Shown piece by piece: positions 1 to 6,790 of a stretch of 7,909 nt of DNA (within the stretch, counting starts at the first letter, position 1; each line of letters starts with the position of its first letter). Under the pieces are notes generated by a model. That model did no database searches, was not told the origin of the DNA, and saw only the letters and a program-made list of their open reading frames with translations. The position numbers and the translations under genes were made by a program. The stretch lies in assembly GCA_039807445.1 (NCBI GenBank), contig JBDHRG010000174.1:1-7909 (forward strand), in the 5' to 3' direction. Source of the DNA: JBDHRG01 sp039807445. GTDB taxonomy: Bacteria; Pseudomonadota; Gammaproteobacteria; Competibacterales; Competibacteraceae.

Positions 1-462
1 GTGGCCGACCTCGATCGGCTCGGCGCGCTCGTAGATCGGGCTCGGCCGGTCGATGCGATCGGCATGCCCCCAGATGTTCATCCGCGCGCCCTCGACCGCG
101 ACCGGGCGCTTGCGCGTCACCTGGAAGCGGACCGCCAGGCCGTTGGGGTCGGTGCAGCCGATCCACCCGGGCGCCGCCACGAAGCCGGGCTCATCCTGGA
201 TGCGCGCGCGCAGCGCCTCGAGATCGGCCGCCTCGACCACGTCCCAGACCACTTCGCGCAGCGTCGAGCCCGGCTCGATCGCCGGCGGCAGCGCCGGATC
301 GTCGATCGGCGCCAGCACCACGCGGCCGCCGTTCAGCGTCTCGAACACCTTGCGCGCGCCTTCGTCGGCGAGCGGCTTCAAGCCCCAGTCGCGGAAAAAG
401 CGCTCGCCGGCGGCGAGGTCCTCCACGCCGTAGCTGATTTCGTCGATACCCACAATCGCCAT
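1..462 (-). CDS. Two-domain VOC / extradiol dioxygenase-like protein (N-terminal 154 residues, runs off left edge)
   Basis: The minus strand is open from an ATG at 460-462 to the window edge (154 codons) and starts MAIVGIDEISYGVEDL. An AGGAG ribosome site sits at 469-473, six bases before the start. Residues 1 to about 118 form one VOC (glyoxalase/bleomycin-resistance/extradiol dioxygenase) module: a start strand with YGVEDLAAGERFF, then GLKPL, and near its end GCTDPNGLAVRF. After a linker ending SPIYERAEPIEVGH a second module appears to begin, and its His is the last codon in the window. In two-domain extradiol enzymes the second module holds the metal, and that His is where its first ligand would lie. 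Module 1 has no obvious His ligand, as expected for a non-catalytic half. The gene is last in the operon within the window, 86 bases after the aldehyde dehydrogenase. The role as a ring-cleaving dioxygenase is inferred; a non-dioxygenase VOC enzyme is also possible. Confidence 0.8.
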   Translation of the reverse strand, partial: MAIVGIDEISYGVEDLAAGERFFRDWGLKPLADEGARKVFETLNGGRVVLAPIDDPALPPAIEPGSTLREVVWDVVEAADLEALRARIQDEPGFVAAPGWIGCTDPNGLAVRFQVTRKRPVAVEGARMNIWGHADRIDRPSPIYERAEPIEVGH

Positions 463-548
463 GTCTCTCTCCTGCGCCCGCGGCGCAAGTGCCGCTCCGC
501 GATAGCCCCCGGAGCGCCGCAATCGGGCGTTAGCCCTTGAAATCGGTA

Positions 549-2004
549 TCATTCGGCCCAGGGCAGCGGCGCCGCGTTCAGACCCCAATACAGGCTCTTC
601 TGCTGCGTGTACTCGAGGATGCCGAGCCGCCCCTTCTCGCGCCCGACGCCGCTCTCCTTGCAGCCGCCGAACGGCGTCGACACCGAGAGCTGCTTGTAGG
701 TGTTGATCCACACCGTACCGGTCTCGAGCGCGCGCGCGATGCGCCAGGCGCGCTTGTAGTCGCGCGTCCAGATGCCGGCGGCCAGGCCGTAGACACTGTC
801 GTTGGCCTGCGCGAGCAGCGCCTCCTCGTCGTCGAAGGGCATCGCCACCAGCACCGGGCCGAAGATCTCCTCCTGGCAGATGCGCGCGTCGTTACCCAGG
901 CCCTCGAGGAGGGTCGGGCGGTAGAACCAGCCCTGCTCGAACCCCGCGGGGCGCGCGCCGCCGGTGAGCAGCCGCCCGCCCTCCTCCAGCCCGAGCGCGA
1001 CGTAGCGCTCGATGCTCTGGCGGTGGGCCTCGGTGATCAGGGGTCCCATCTGCGTGTCGGGGCTGGCCGGATCGCCGATGCGCAGCCGCTCGGCCGCCGC
1101 GCTCAGACGCGCGACGAACTCGCGGTACAGGCGCTTGGCGACGAACAGCCGCGAGCCGGCGATGCACGACTCGCCCGAGGAGCTGAAGATCCCGTACAGC
1201 ACGCCGTTGACGGCATGGTCGAGGTCGGCGTCTTCGCAGACGATGGCCGGCGACTTGCCGCCGAGCTCGAGCGACACCGGCATCAGCTTGTCGGCGGCGA
1301 TCCGCGCGATGTGCTTGCCGACCGTGGTGCCGCCGGTGAAGGCCACGCGCCTGACCAGCGGGTGATGCACCAGCGCGTCGCCGATCACCGAGCCCCTGCC
1401 CGGCAGCACGCTGACCACGCCCGGCGGCACGCCGGCCGCCTCGCAGATCTTCGCCAGCTCCAATGCCGCCAGGCGTGACCTCGGCTGGCTTCAGCACCAC
1501 CGCGTTGCCGGCCGCGAGCGCCGGTGCGAGCTTCTGCGCCTCGCTCGCGATCGGCGAGTTCCACGGCGTGATCGCCGCGATCACCCCGAGCGGCTCGTGC
1601 ACGCTCATCGTCAGGTAGTCGCCGCGCGCGGGGGTCAGCGCCTCCTCGAGCGTCTCGCACGCCCCGGCGAAGAACTGGAAGGTCGCCGCCGCGCTCGCGA
1701 CCAGCGCGCGCGTCTCGTTGATCGGCTTGCCGTTGTCGAGGCGCTGCAGCTGCGCCAGCGCTTCGGCGCGCTCACGGATGCCGTGCGCGACCCGGTACAG
1801 CACCCCGGCGCGCTCGTGCGGCTTCAGCCCCGCCCAGTCGGGGCGCTTGCGCGCGGCCTCGGCCGCCTGGACCGCCTCTTCGACGTCGTCGAGGTTCGCC
1901 GCGGCGAGTTCGGCGACCACGCGCCCGTCGGCCGGATAGCGGCTAGCGTAGACTTCGCCGCCCCCGCGCCGCCAGCGCCCGGCGACATGGATGTCGTGGA
2001 TCAT
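549..2004 (-). pseudogene. NAD(P)-dependent aldehyde dehydrogenase, interrupted by one frameshift
   Basis: It starts at ATG 2002-2004 (MIHDIHVAGRWRRGG) behind a GGAGGAG ribosome site and ends with TGA at 549-551. The first frame is good until LKPAEVTP (T177 codon at 1474-1476). The rest continues one frame over from LAALELAKICEAAGVP to the end (KSLYWGLNAAPLPWAE). Adding 2 bases at about 1470-1474 restores 485 residues, a normal length for the family. With that numbering the catalytic set is complete: N149 in TPWNSP, K172 in LKPAE, E247 in LELGGKSP, nucleophile C281 in SGESCIAGSR, plus the FTGGTTVG nucleotide loop and EEIFGPVL. The enzyme oxidises an aldehyde to an acid; it resembles enzymes acting on hydroxymuconic semialdehyde or similar substrates, but the substrate is not readable. 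Because everything else is intact, this may be a sequencing error and a working gene. It lies 28 bases after the AspDH remnant. Confidence 0.88.
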
Positions 2005-2032
2005 CTCGTTCTCTCCTCCGTTCGGTGCGCGG

Positions 2033-2482
2033 CTACAGGCAGCAGGCCGCGACGCGGTGCTTGAGGGCGCGCACCGCCGACAGCGCCGTCAGCGCCGAGG
2101 TCTTGGGGTTTTCCGCCAGCGGCCTGCCGCGCATCGTCAGCTCCATCGCGCCGAAGGCGCCCGTGACGCGCAGCTGGTGCGTGTTGTCGGCGACGCCGGG
2201 GTCGGCGATCAGCGTCACGCGGGTGCGCTCGAAGCCGAGCCCGGCCAGCGACACGGTCGCCGCGACGTTGGCGTTCCTCGGGTACAGCCGCGCGGCTTCG
2301 CGCGCGTTGCCGTCGAAGATCACCGCCGGCGCGGCGAGCGCGTCGAGATCGACCAGCGCTTCGGCCGGCGTGTCCTTCCAGCCGCGCGGCGGCTTGCGCC
2401 CGGTGTAGACGACCTCCTCGAGGCCGTCGAAGCGCGCCGCCGACAGCGCGTCGATGCCGCCGATCGCCCCCCGGCAGCAGCG
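2033..2482 (-). pseudogene. L-aspartate dehydrogenase-like protein, C-terminal part only
   Basis: Minus-strand reading from about 2482 to TAG at 2033-2035 gives LLPG-AIGGIDALSAARF, then YTGRKPPRGWKDTP, YPRNANVAATVSLAGLGF, LIADPGVADNTHQL and NPKTSALTAL. These are hallmarks of the aspartate dehydrogenase (NadX/AspDH) family, which interconverts aspartate and iminoaspartate/oxaloacetate with NAD(P). The His in NTHQL matches the family's catalytic His. About 150 residues remain of a usual 260 to 270; the N-terminal Rossmann domain (GxGxxG) is absent. Reading AIGGIDAL in frame with LLPG requires dropping one base from the run of six C at 2467-2472 (G on the coding strand), so there is also a probable +1 slip. 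The left part abuts the truncated end of the ThDP-enzyme gene, implying a deletion across the gene border. A true aspartate activity in this pathway is unproven; such genes within catabolic operons may act on other imines. Confidence 0.78.
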
Positions 2483-3861
2483 TCAGCGCAGCACGGCCTC
2501 GGCTTCGGCCAGGTTGCCGAGCCTGCGGTGCGCCACGCCCAGGCTCGCGCACAGCGCGCCGAAATCGGGCGTGTGCAGGTCGACGTAGTAGTGATGCTCG
2601 CCGTACTGCGCGTCCTGGATGTTCCTGATCACGCCGTAGCCACCGTTGTTCATGATCAGCAGCAGCAGATCGGCCTGCTCCTGTGCCGCGGTCGCCAGCT
2701 CGCCGACGTTCAGCATCAGCCCGCCGTCGCCGACCAGCGCCACCGCCTTGCGCCCGGCGCCGGCTTCGCGCTCGGCGATCGCCGCGCCGATGCCCATCTG
2801 CAGCCCCTGGCCGATGCCGCCGCCGAGCGCGTGCACGCCGTCGCGCGGACCGGCGATGCGCAGCGAGCGGTTACCCCAGGTGCTGTTGGAGACGGTGACG
2901 TCGCGCACCCAGACGAAGTCGCGCCCCAGCGCCTGCTGCAGCGCCTCGACCAGCCGCTGGTACGGCCCCAGCCCGCGCACGATCAGCGCCTCGGCGCCCG
3001 CGCGCGCCGCGGCCAGATCGGCGGCGAAGGCCGGATCGACCTCGATGCGCCCGGCCAGGCGGTCGGCGAGGCCGTTCAGCGCCAGTTCGGCGTCGCCGTG
3101 CACGAACAGTTCGCTCGCGTAGCAGCGGTTCTCGGCCAGCGCGTCGGCGTCGATCCGGTACAGCGGCTGCGGCAGCTTGAGCCGGTACTTCAGCGTCTCG
3201 TTGCTGCGCAGCCGCGAGCCGACCACCAGCATCGCGTCGCAGCTCTGGTAGAAGGCTTCGACGCCCGGATAGAGGTTGAAGGCGCCGAGCGACAGGGGAT
3301 GGTCCTCGGCGACGATGCCGCGCCCCTGGACGCTGGTGACGACGCCGATGCCGAGCTCGAGCAGCCGCGCGACCGCACGGCTTGCGCCGCGCGCACCGCC
3401 GCCGAGCCACAGCAGCGGCCGGCGCGCCTGCGCCAGTGCATCGGCCAGGCGGTGTCGGCCGAGCGCACGCGAAACGCCGCCTTGGACACCGCCTGCAGCA
3501 TGCTCAGCTGGTCGGGCGCCTCGTGGATGTAGGCCAGGTCGCGGTCCAGGTACGGCGTCTCGATCTGGCCGGTCAGGTGCAGCAGCGGCGTGCCGGCGGT
3601 CAGCGCCTCGACCATCGCGCCGGCAGCGGTGCCAGTGCTGGTGACGCTGACGCCCAGGCCGCCGCTGACACGGGCGTAGGCGTCGGCCATGTTGGTCGCC
3701 CCCGCCTCGCCGCGCGCCGGCACCAAGCGGATGTTGCCGCGGCGGCCGAAGGCGTCGAGGATCGGCATGTTGTGGATCGAGATCACCCCGAAGGCGGCGC
3801 GCACGCCGCACTGCTCGAGGCAGGCGGCGATCAGCTCGCCGACGGCGGTTTGCTTAGACAT
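2483..3861 (-). pseudogene. ThDP-dependent acetolactate synthase/decarboxylase-like enzyme with an internal gap and lost C-terminus
   Basis: The start is ATG 3859-3861 (MSKQTAVGELIAACLEQCGV), with GGAGG about 8 bases before it and the upstream SDR stop overlapping by 8 bases. A further ATG at 3885 is less likely. Frame 1 runs about 139 residues to RVRSADTA and holds the ThDP-activating Glu, E52 in ARGEAGATNMADAYAR. At about 3440-3448 the reading jumps to another frame beginning LADALAQARRPLLWLGGG, which covers the central domain and the ThDP domain (GDGGLMLN ... LLLLIMNNGGYG, the GDG-x(n)-NN cofactor motif) and stops at 2483 after AEAEAVLR. By family comparison about 50 to 60 residues are missing at the jump (the end of the PYR domain, usually PVSVEIP-like) and about 40 at the C-terminus. 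Family members decarboxylate 2-oxo acids or carboligate them. As read here it cannot give a functional protein. Confidence 0.8.
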
Positions 3862-4213
3862 GTCGTGCCAATCCTCCAGAAACATCGATGTGGCTGCCGG
3901 TGGTGTACGAAGACAGCGGCGTGGCGAGGAAGAACAGCGCGCGCGCCGCCTCCTCCGGTTTGCTCAGCCGTCCGAGCTGGATTTCCTTGTTCGCCGCGAG
4001 CGCGGCGGTCCAGTCTTCCCAGGACTCGCCCGGTGCGGCCTGGGCGGCGTAGCGGCGCCGCCACTGGCCGGACTCCACCAGGCCGAGCAGGATCGAGTTG
4101 ACGCGGATGCACCGGGGGGCGAGTTCGGTCGCGAGCGAGCGCACCAGGCTCAAGACGCCGGCGCGCGCCGAGGAGGTCGCCACCATGTGCGGCTCGGGCT
4201 GCAGCGCCAGCGC
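3854..4213 (-). pseudogene. Short-chain dehydrogenase/reductase (SDR), C-terminal half only
   Basis: From about 4213 to TAA at 3854-3856 the minus strand reads ALALQPEPHMVATSSARAG, SLATELAPRCIRVNSILLGL, LGRLSKPEEAARALFFLATP and SSYTTGSHIDVSGG, ending LARHV. This is the C-terminal half of an SDR: the helix after the active site, the RVNSI strand, the PEEAA helix and the G-x-x-IDVSGG end. About 119 residues remain of roughly 250; the Rossmann TGxxxGxG motif is gone. Where classical members have YxxxK before the SLAxELAP helix, my alignment gives T-S-S-A-R, so the catalytic Tyr and Lys seem replaced. The family would oxidise or reduce a hydroxyl/keto group (for example a dihydrodiol), but that is inference. 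Its stop overlaps the ThDP-enzyme start, so the two were translationally coupled. The left side is fused out of frame to the hydrolase remnant. Confidence 0.78.
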
Positions 4214-4722
4214 CGCGGCGACAGCCGTCCTCGGGGGTGATGCCGTCGGCACTGCCCGAGCCCACGATCGCCGGCCCCGGGAAGCGCGCCAGGTCGGCAG
4301 CGAGATCGCCGCCGGCGAGCATGCGGCTGGCCTGCGCATAGCCGTGCGGGTGCACGCGCGCCATGTTCCAGGCCACCCAGGCGCGCGCCTGCTCGTTCGC
4401 CGCCGGCGACACCATCGCCGCGGCGCGCTCGCACGCCATGCCTTCGGGGCCGAGCCGCTCGAGCAGCGCGAGCCGCTGAGCGAGCTTCTGCTGGCGCAGT
4501 TCGGCGGCGGCAGCGCCGTAGCCGGCCGCCGGCGACAGCAGCACCAGCCCGTGCAGGCGCTCGGGCCAGCGCGCGGCGAAGGCGCCGGCCATCAGCGCGC
4601 CGAGCGAATGCCCGACCAAGAGGCAGCGTCCGACCCCCGCCCCGTCCAGCCAGTCGCGCAGCGCCAGCGCGTAGTCGACGGCCGCGGGCGCAGCCATCGC
4701 CAGCGGCTCGGAAGCGAGCGCG
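4214..4722 (-). pseudogene. Alpha/beta hydrolase, middle portion (both ends deleted)
   Basis: Minus-strand frame from about 4722 gives ASEPLAMAAPAAVDYALALR, then CLLVGHSLGALMAGAFAAR with the nucleophile elbow G-H-S-L-G, then PERLHGLVLLSPAAGYG, and finally FPGPAIVGSGSADGITPEDG, where the Asp of SADGITPE is the usual acid of the triad. About 170 residues survive of roughly 260. The N-terminal strands with the oxyanion loop and the C-terminal catalytic His are missing. The likely role was hydrolysis of an ester, lactone or C-C bond in a ring-cleavage product, judged from the VOC and aldehyde dehydrogenase partners; the sequence itself does not give the substrate. It joins the permease remnant on its 5' side and the SDR remnant on its 3' side, both out of frame. 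Without the catalytic His it cannot be active. Confidence 0.78.
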
Positions 4723-5257
4723 CCAGGTTGATCAGGTCCGGGTCGACGGTGCGCACCGCCCCCAGCACGTTGATCATCACCGGGCAGAACACGATCAGGA
4801 TCGCGACCAGGATCTTCGGGTAGACGGCGTAGCCGAGCCACATCACGAACAGCGGCGCGAACGCGACCTTGGGGGCGATCTGCAGCGCCAGGATGTAGGG
4901 CGAGAGGATCGCCTCGGTGGTCGGCGAGATGCCAAGCAGCACGCCGATCAGCACACCGAGCAGCGAGCCCAGCACGAAGCCGATCACGACTTCGAGCGCG
5001 GTGATGCCGCTGTGGTACATCAGCCGCTCCTGGGCGAGCATGCGGAAGAACTCGTCGACCACCTTCGAGAACGGCGGCAGCACGAAGTCCGGCAGCCCCA
5101 GCGCACCCGGCAGCCATTCCCAGGCGGCGAGGAACACCACCAGCACCGCCAGGCTGCCGCCGACGATCGGCCAGTCGATCTTCGGCAGCGTGAACCATCC
5201 GGGCAGCGCGACCGGGGTCGCGGCCTGCGGATCGAGCTTCGATTTCGCGGTATTCAT
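4723..5257 (-). pseudogene. NitT/TauT-type ABC transporter permease, N-terminal two thirds
   Basis: It starts at ATG 5255-5257 (MNTAKSKLDPQAATPVALPG), 10 bases after the stop of the binding-protein gene. It shows a first membrane helix (GGSLAVLVVFLAAWEWLPG), a second (LEVVIGFVLGSLLGVLIGV) and further hydrophobic helices through LFVMWLGYAVYPKILVAILI. The homologous reading ends at RTVDPDLINLARSL, which lies inside the cytoplasmic EAA loop that docks on the ATPase; the rest of that loop and the last helices (about 90 residues) are gone. Reading then passes into the hydrolase remnant in a foreign frame. This family imports nitrate, taurine, alkanesulfonates, pyrimidine precursors and aromatic acids; next to catabolic genes an aromatic or related organic acid is the likely cargo. 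The truncated protein should not couple to an ATPase. Confidence 0.82.
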
Positions 5258-5267
5258 GTTTCGGCGC

Positions 5268-6257
5268 TCACTGGACGAACCGGTTGGTGAACAGTTCGGC
5301 GAGCGGCGTCGCCCTGGCGACGATGCCCTCGGCCACGTAGAAGTCCTGCACTTGGCGCAGGCACTGCGCGTCGACTTCACCGAGCACCGCCTGGCCCGGG
5401 TAGACGTAGCGGCCGTAGAGCTCGAACACCTTGCCGATGTACACCTCCTTGCCCTGGTGCGCGGGCACGGCAGCGACGTAGTCGCGGGCCGCGGCCCTGG
5501 GGTCGTCGATGATGTCCTTGAGCCCGCGCAGCGTCGCCCGGACCAGCTTGCGCACCAGCTCGGGCTTGGTGCGGATCACCTCGTCGGAGGCGAGGATCGC
5601 CTGTGCCATGCTCTTGAAGTAATCGTCGGCGGGCAGGATGCGGACCTTCCCACCTTCCTCGATCACGGTCGCCGTCCAGTCCGGCACCGAGGCCATCGCA
5701 TCGGACTTGCCGGCCGCGAACAGCTGCCAGACGCCGGCCGGTCCGGCCGCCTGGATGCTCAGGTCGTTCTTGCTCAGCCCGGCGGTGCGCAGCATGCCGA
5801 GCAGCGCGTAGAACGTGGTGTCCTGGTACGACAGCGCGGTGACGGTCTTGCCCTTGAGGTCCTGCGGCGCGCGGATGTCGCCGCCCTCGTGCACCGCCAG
5901 GTGCATCAGCGAGCGCCCGCCGAGCAGCGCCACCGCCTTGACCGGCACGCCGTTGGCGCGCGCGATGATCGGCGTGTCGCCGATCGCGCCGCCGGTCACG
6001 GCATTGCCCGAGCCGAGCTGCTTGGCGACGTCGACCCCGCCCTTGGCGGCGAGGAAGTTCACGTTCAGGCCTTCGGCGGCGTAGTAGCCCTTGTGCAGCG
6101 CCAGCATCCACGGCGCGAAGGCCGGCAGGTTGGCCGGGGCCGGCAGCAGGTAGGTGACGTCCTCGGCCGCGGCGTGCGCCGTGGCGCCGAGCAGCGCGCC
6201 GGCGGCGACCAGGCCGAGCAGCGGACGCAGCAGCATCCGCCGGAATCTCGAATTCAT
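5268..6257 (-). CDS. NitT/TauT-family ABC transporter substrate-binding protein (intact)
   Basis: A complete 329-residue gene from ATG 6255-6257 to TGA 5268-5270, with a GAGGAGGAG ribosome site just upstream. The N-terminus is a Sec signal peptide: basic MNSRFRRMLLR, a hydrophobic core, and an AHA-A/AAE cleavage region at about residues 27 to 31. The mature part has the pattern of SsuA/TauA/NMT1-like binders: PANLPAFAPWMLALHKGYYA, LAAKGGVDVAKQLGSGNA, GDTPIIARANGVPVKAVALL, LKGKTVTALSYQDTTFYAL and GKSDAMASVPDWTATVIEEG. It would capture the substrate in the periplasm and pass it to the permease encoded 10 bases downstream. It is the only fully intact gene of the catabolic operon in this window; both its partner genes are broken, so it would be an orphan unless they are supplied elsewhere. 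The ligand cannot be read from sequence. Confidence 0.9.
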   Translation of the reverse strand: MNSRFRRMLLRPLLGLVAAGALLGATAHAAAEDVTYLLPAPANLPAFAPWMLALHKGYYAAEGLNVNFLAAKGGVDVAKQLGSGNAVTGGAIGDTPIIARANGVPVKAVALLGGRSLMHLAVHEGGDIRAPQDLKGKTVTALSYQDTTFYALLGMLRTAGLSKNDLSIQAAGPAGVWQLFAAGKSDAMASVPDWTATVIEEGGKVRILPADDYFKSMAQAILASDEVIRTKPELVRKLVRATLRGLKDIIDDPRAAARDYVAAVPAHQGKEVYIGKVFELYGRYVYPGQAVLGEVDAQCLRQVQDFYVAEGIVARATPLAELFTNRFVQ

Positions 6258-6286
6258 GGGGAATCTCCTCCTCGGGCTTCGCGGGC

Positions 6287-6571
6287 TCAGTGCAGCTCGG
6301 CCTGCTTGCCGATGTGCAGCAGCTCCATCTTGGCGTTGGGCTTCTCGACCTTGATCCCTTCGACGAACACCTCGCCTTCGCTCGGCGCGTACAGCCCCGA
6401 ACCCATGTTCAGCAGCGTGCTCTTGCCGCGGCCCGAGGGGCCGATCAGCGACACCACCTCGCCCGGCTGGATCGCCAGCGTCACCTCGTTGGCGGCGGTC
6501 ATCTGCCTGCCGCTCTGGCGGTCGCGGAAGCGCTTGGTGACCTGGCGGTACTCGATCTGGGGACTCGTCAT
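6287..6571 (-). pseudogene. ABC transporter ATPase with core domain deleted (about 94 residues left)
   Basis: The likely start is ATG 6569-6571 (MTSPQIEYRQVTKRFRDR), with GGTGGG upstream; an in-frame GTG at 6580 is less likely. The Walker A loop is present as GPSGRGKST (the usual family form is GPSGCGKST), followed by LLNMGSGLYAPSEGEVFVEG. After VEKPN the family pattern stops: the Q-loop, the LSGGQ signature, Walker B and the switch His are all absent, and the frame ends after AKMELLHIGKQAELH at TGA 6287-6289. The tail plausibly is the native C-terminus joined in frame, so about 165 residues would be missing from a usual 260. It cannot hydrolyse ATP as a transporter motor. It lies 29 bases before the binding-protein gene. 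Confidence 0.8.
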
Positions 6572-6582
6572 GCCGCCCACCG

Positions 6583-6768
6583 TCAGGCGCCGAGCCGCTT
6601 CATTTCGGCGGTGAAGCTGACCTCGGTCCAGGGCTGGCCGGCCGGGTCGCGCACGCCGAACGCGTTGAGCCCGGCGACCACCGCTGCCAACGTTTCGGCA
6701 CCGGCCTCGAACACCTCTTCGAGCGCATCGCCGAGCGCGCGCTTCGGCGTCGAGCGCCGCAGCGCGCT
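6583..6768 (-). pseudogene. Small recombinase-like helix-turn-helix protein, C-terminal part
   Basis: The minus-strand frame ending at TGA 6583-6585 reads STPKRALGDALEEVFEAGA, TLAAVVAGLNAFGVRDPAGQ and PWTEVSFTAEMKRLGA. The pattern (ALGDALEE..., AVVAxLNxxGVRxPxGxPW, FxAEMxRLG) resembles the small recombinase-like HTH proteins often encoded beside aromatic dioxygenase and importer genes; LNxxGVRxPxGxPWT is the recombinase-domain-like element. No start codon or ribosome site exists in frame upstream: the frame stays open back through the terminator at 6791-6820, so the N-terminal part and the operon promoter seem to have been lost. The stop lies 11 bases before the ATPase start, consistent with first place in the operon. 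Family assignment is from memory and moderate. Confidence 0.5.
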
Positions 6769-6787
6769 GCCGGCACGGGGTGCCGGC
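6769..6787. repeat. Perfect 8-bp inverted repeat (hairpin)
   Basis: GCCGGCAC at 6769-6776 and GTGCCGGC at 6780-6787 are perfect inverted copies around a 3-base GGG loop. There is no T-tract on either side in the right orientation, so it is not a terminator on its own. It lies 3 bases beyond the A/T run of the minus-strand terminator and borders the point where the HTH remnant becomes recognisable, so it may mark a deletion endpoint. Confidence 0.6.
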
Positions 6788-6790
6788 CTG

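Noticed and set aside
473..487. Hairpin TGCGCC-CGC-GGCGCA next to the ribosome site of the VOC gene, possible translational control
   Set aside because: A 6-bp GC stem is common by chance at this base composition and there is no further support.
537..1478. Plus-strand open frame opposite the aldehyde dehydrogenase
   Set aside because: Antisense shadow; no ribosome site or recognisable domain.
1991..3532. Long plus-strand open frame (513 codons)
   Set aside because: It is the antisense of the ThDP-enzyme, AspDH and ALDH genes; the translation is Arg/Ala/Gln-rich with no family pattern, as expected for the shadow frame of GC-rich genes.
3831..5198. One long hydrolase-SDR fusion protein (455 codons)
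   Set aside because: The frame is open but only its middle reads as a hydrolase; the SDR part and the permease part are in other frames, so it is not a true fusion protein.
4917..6614. Long plus-strand open frame (565 codons) opposite the transporter genes
   Set aside because: Shadow of the binding-protein and permease genes, which have signal peptide, membrane helices and ribosome sites on the other strand.
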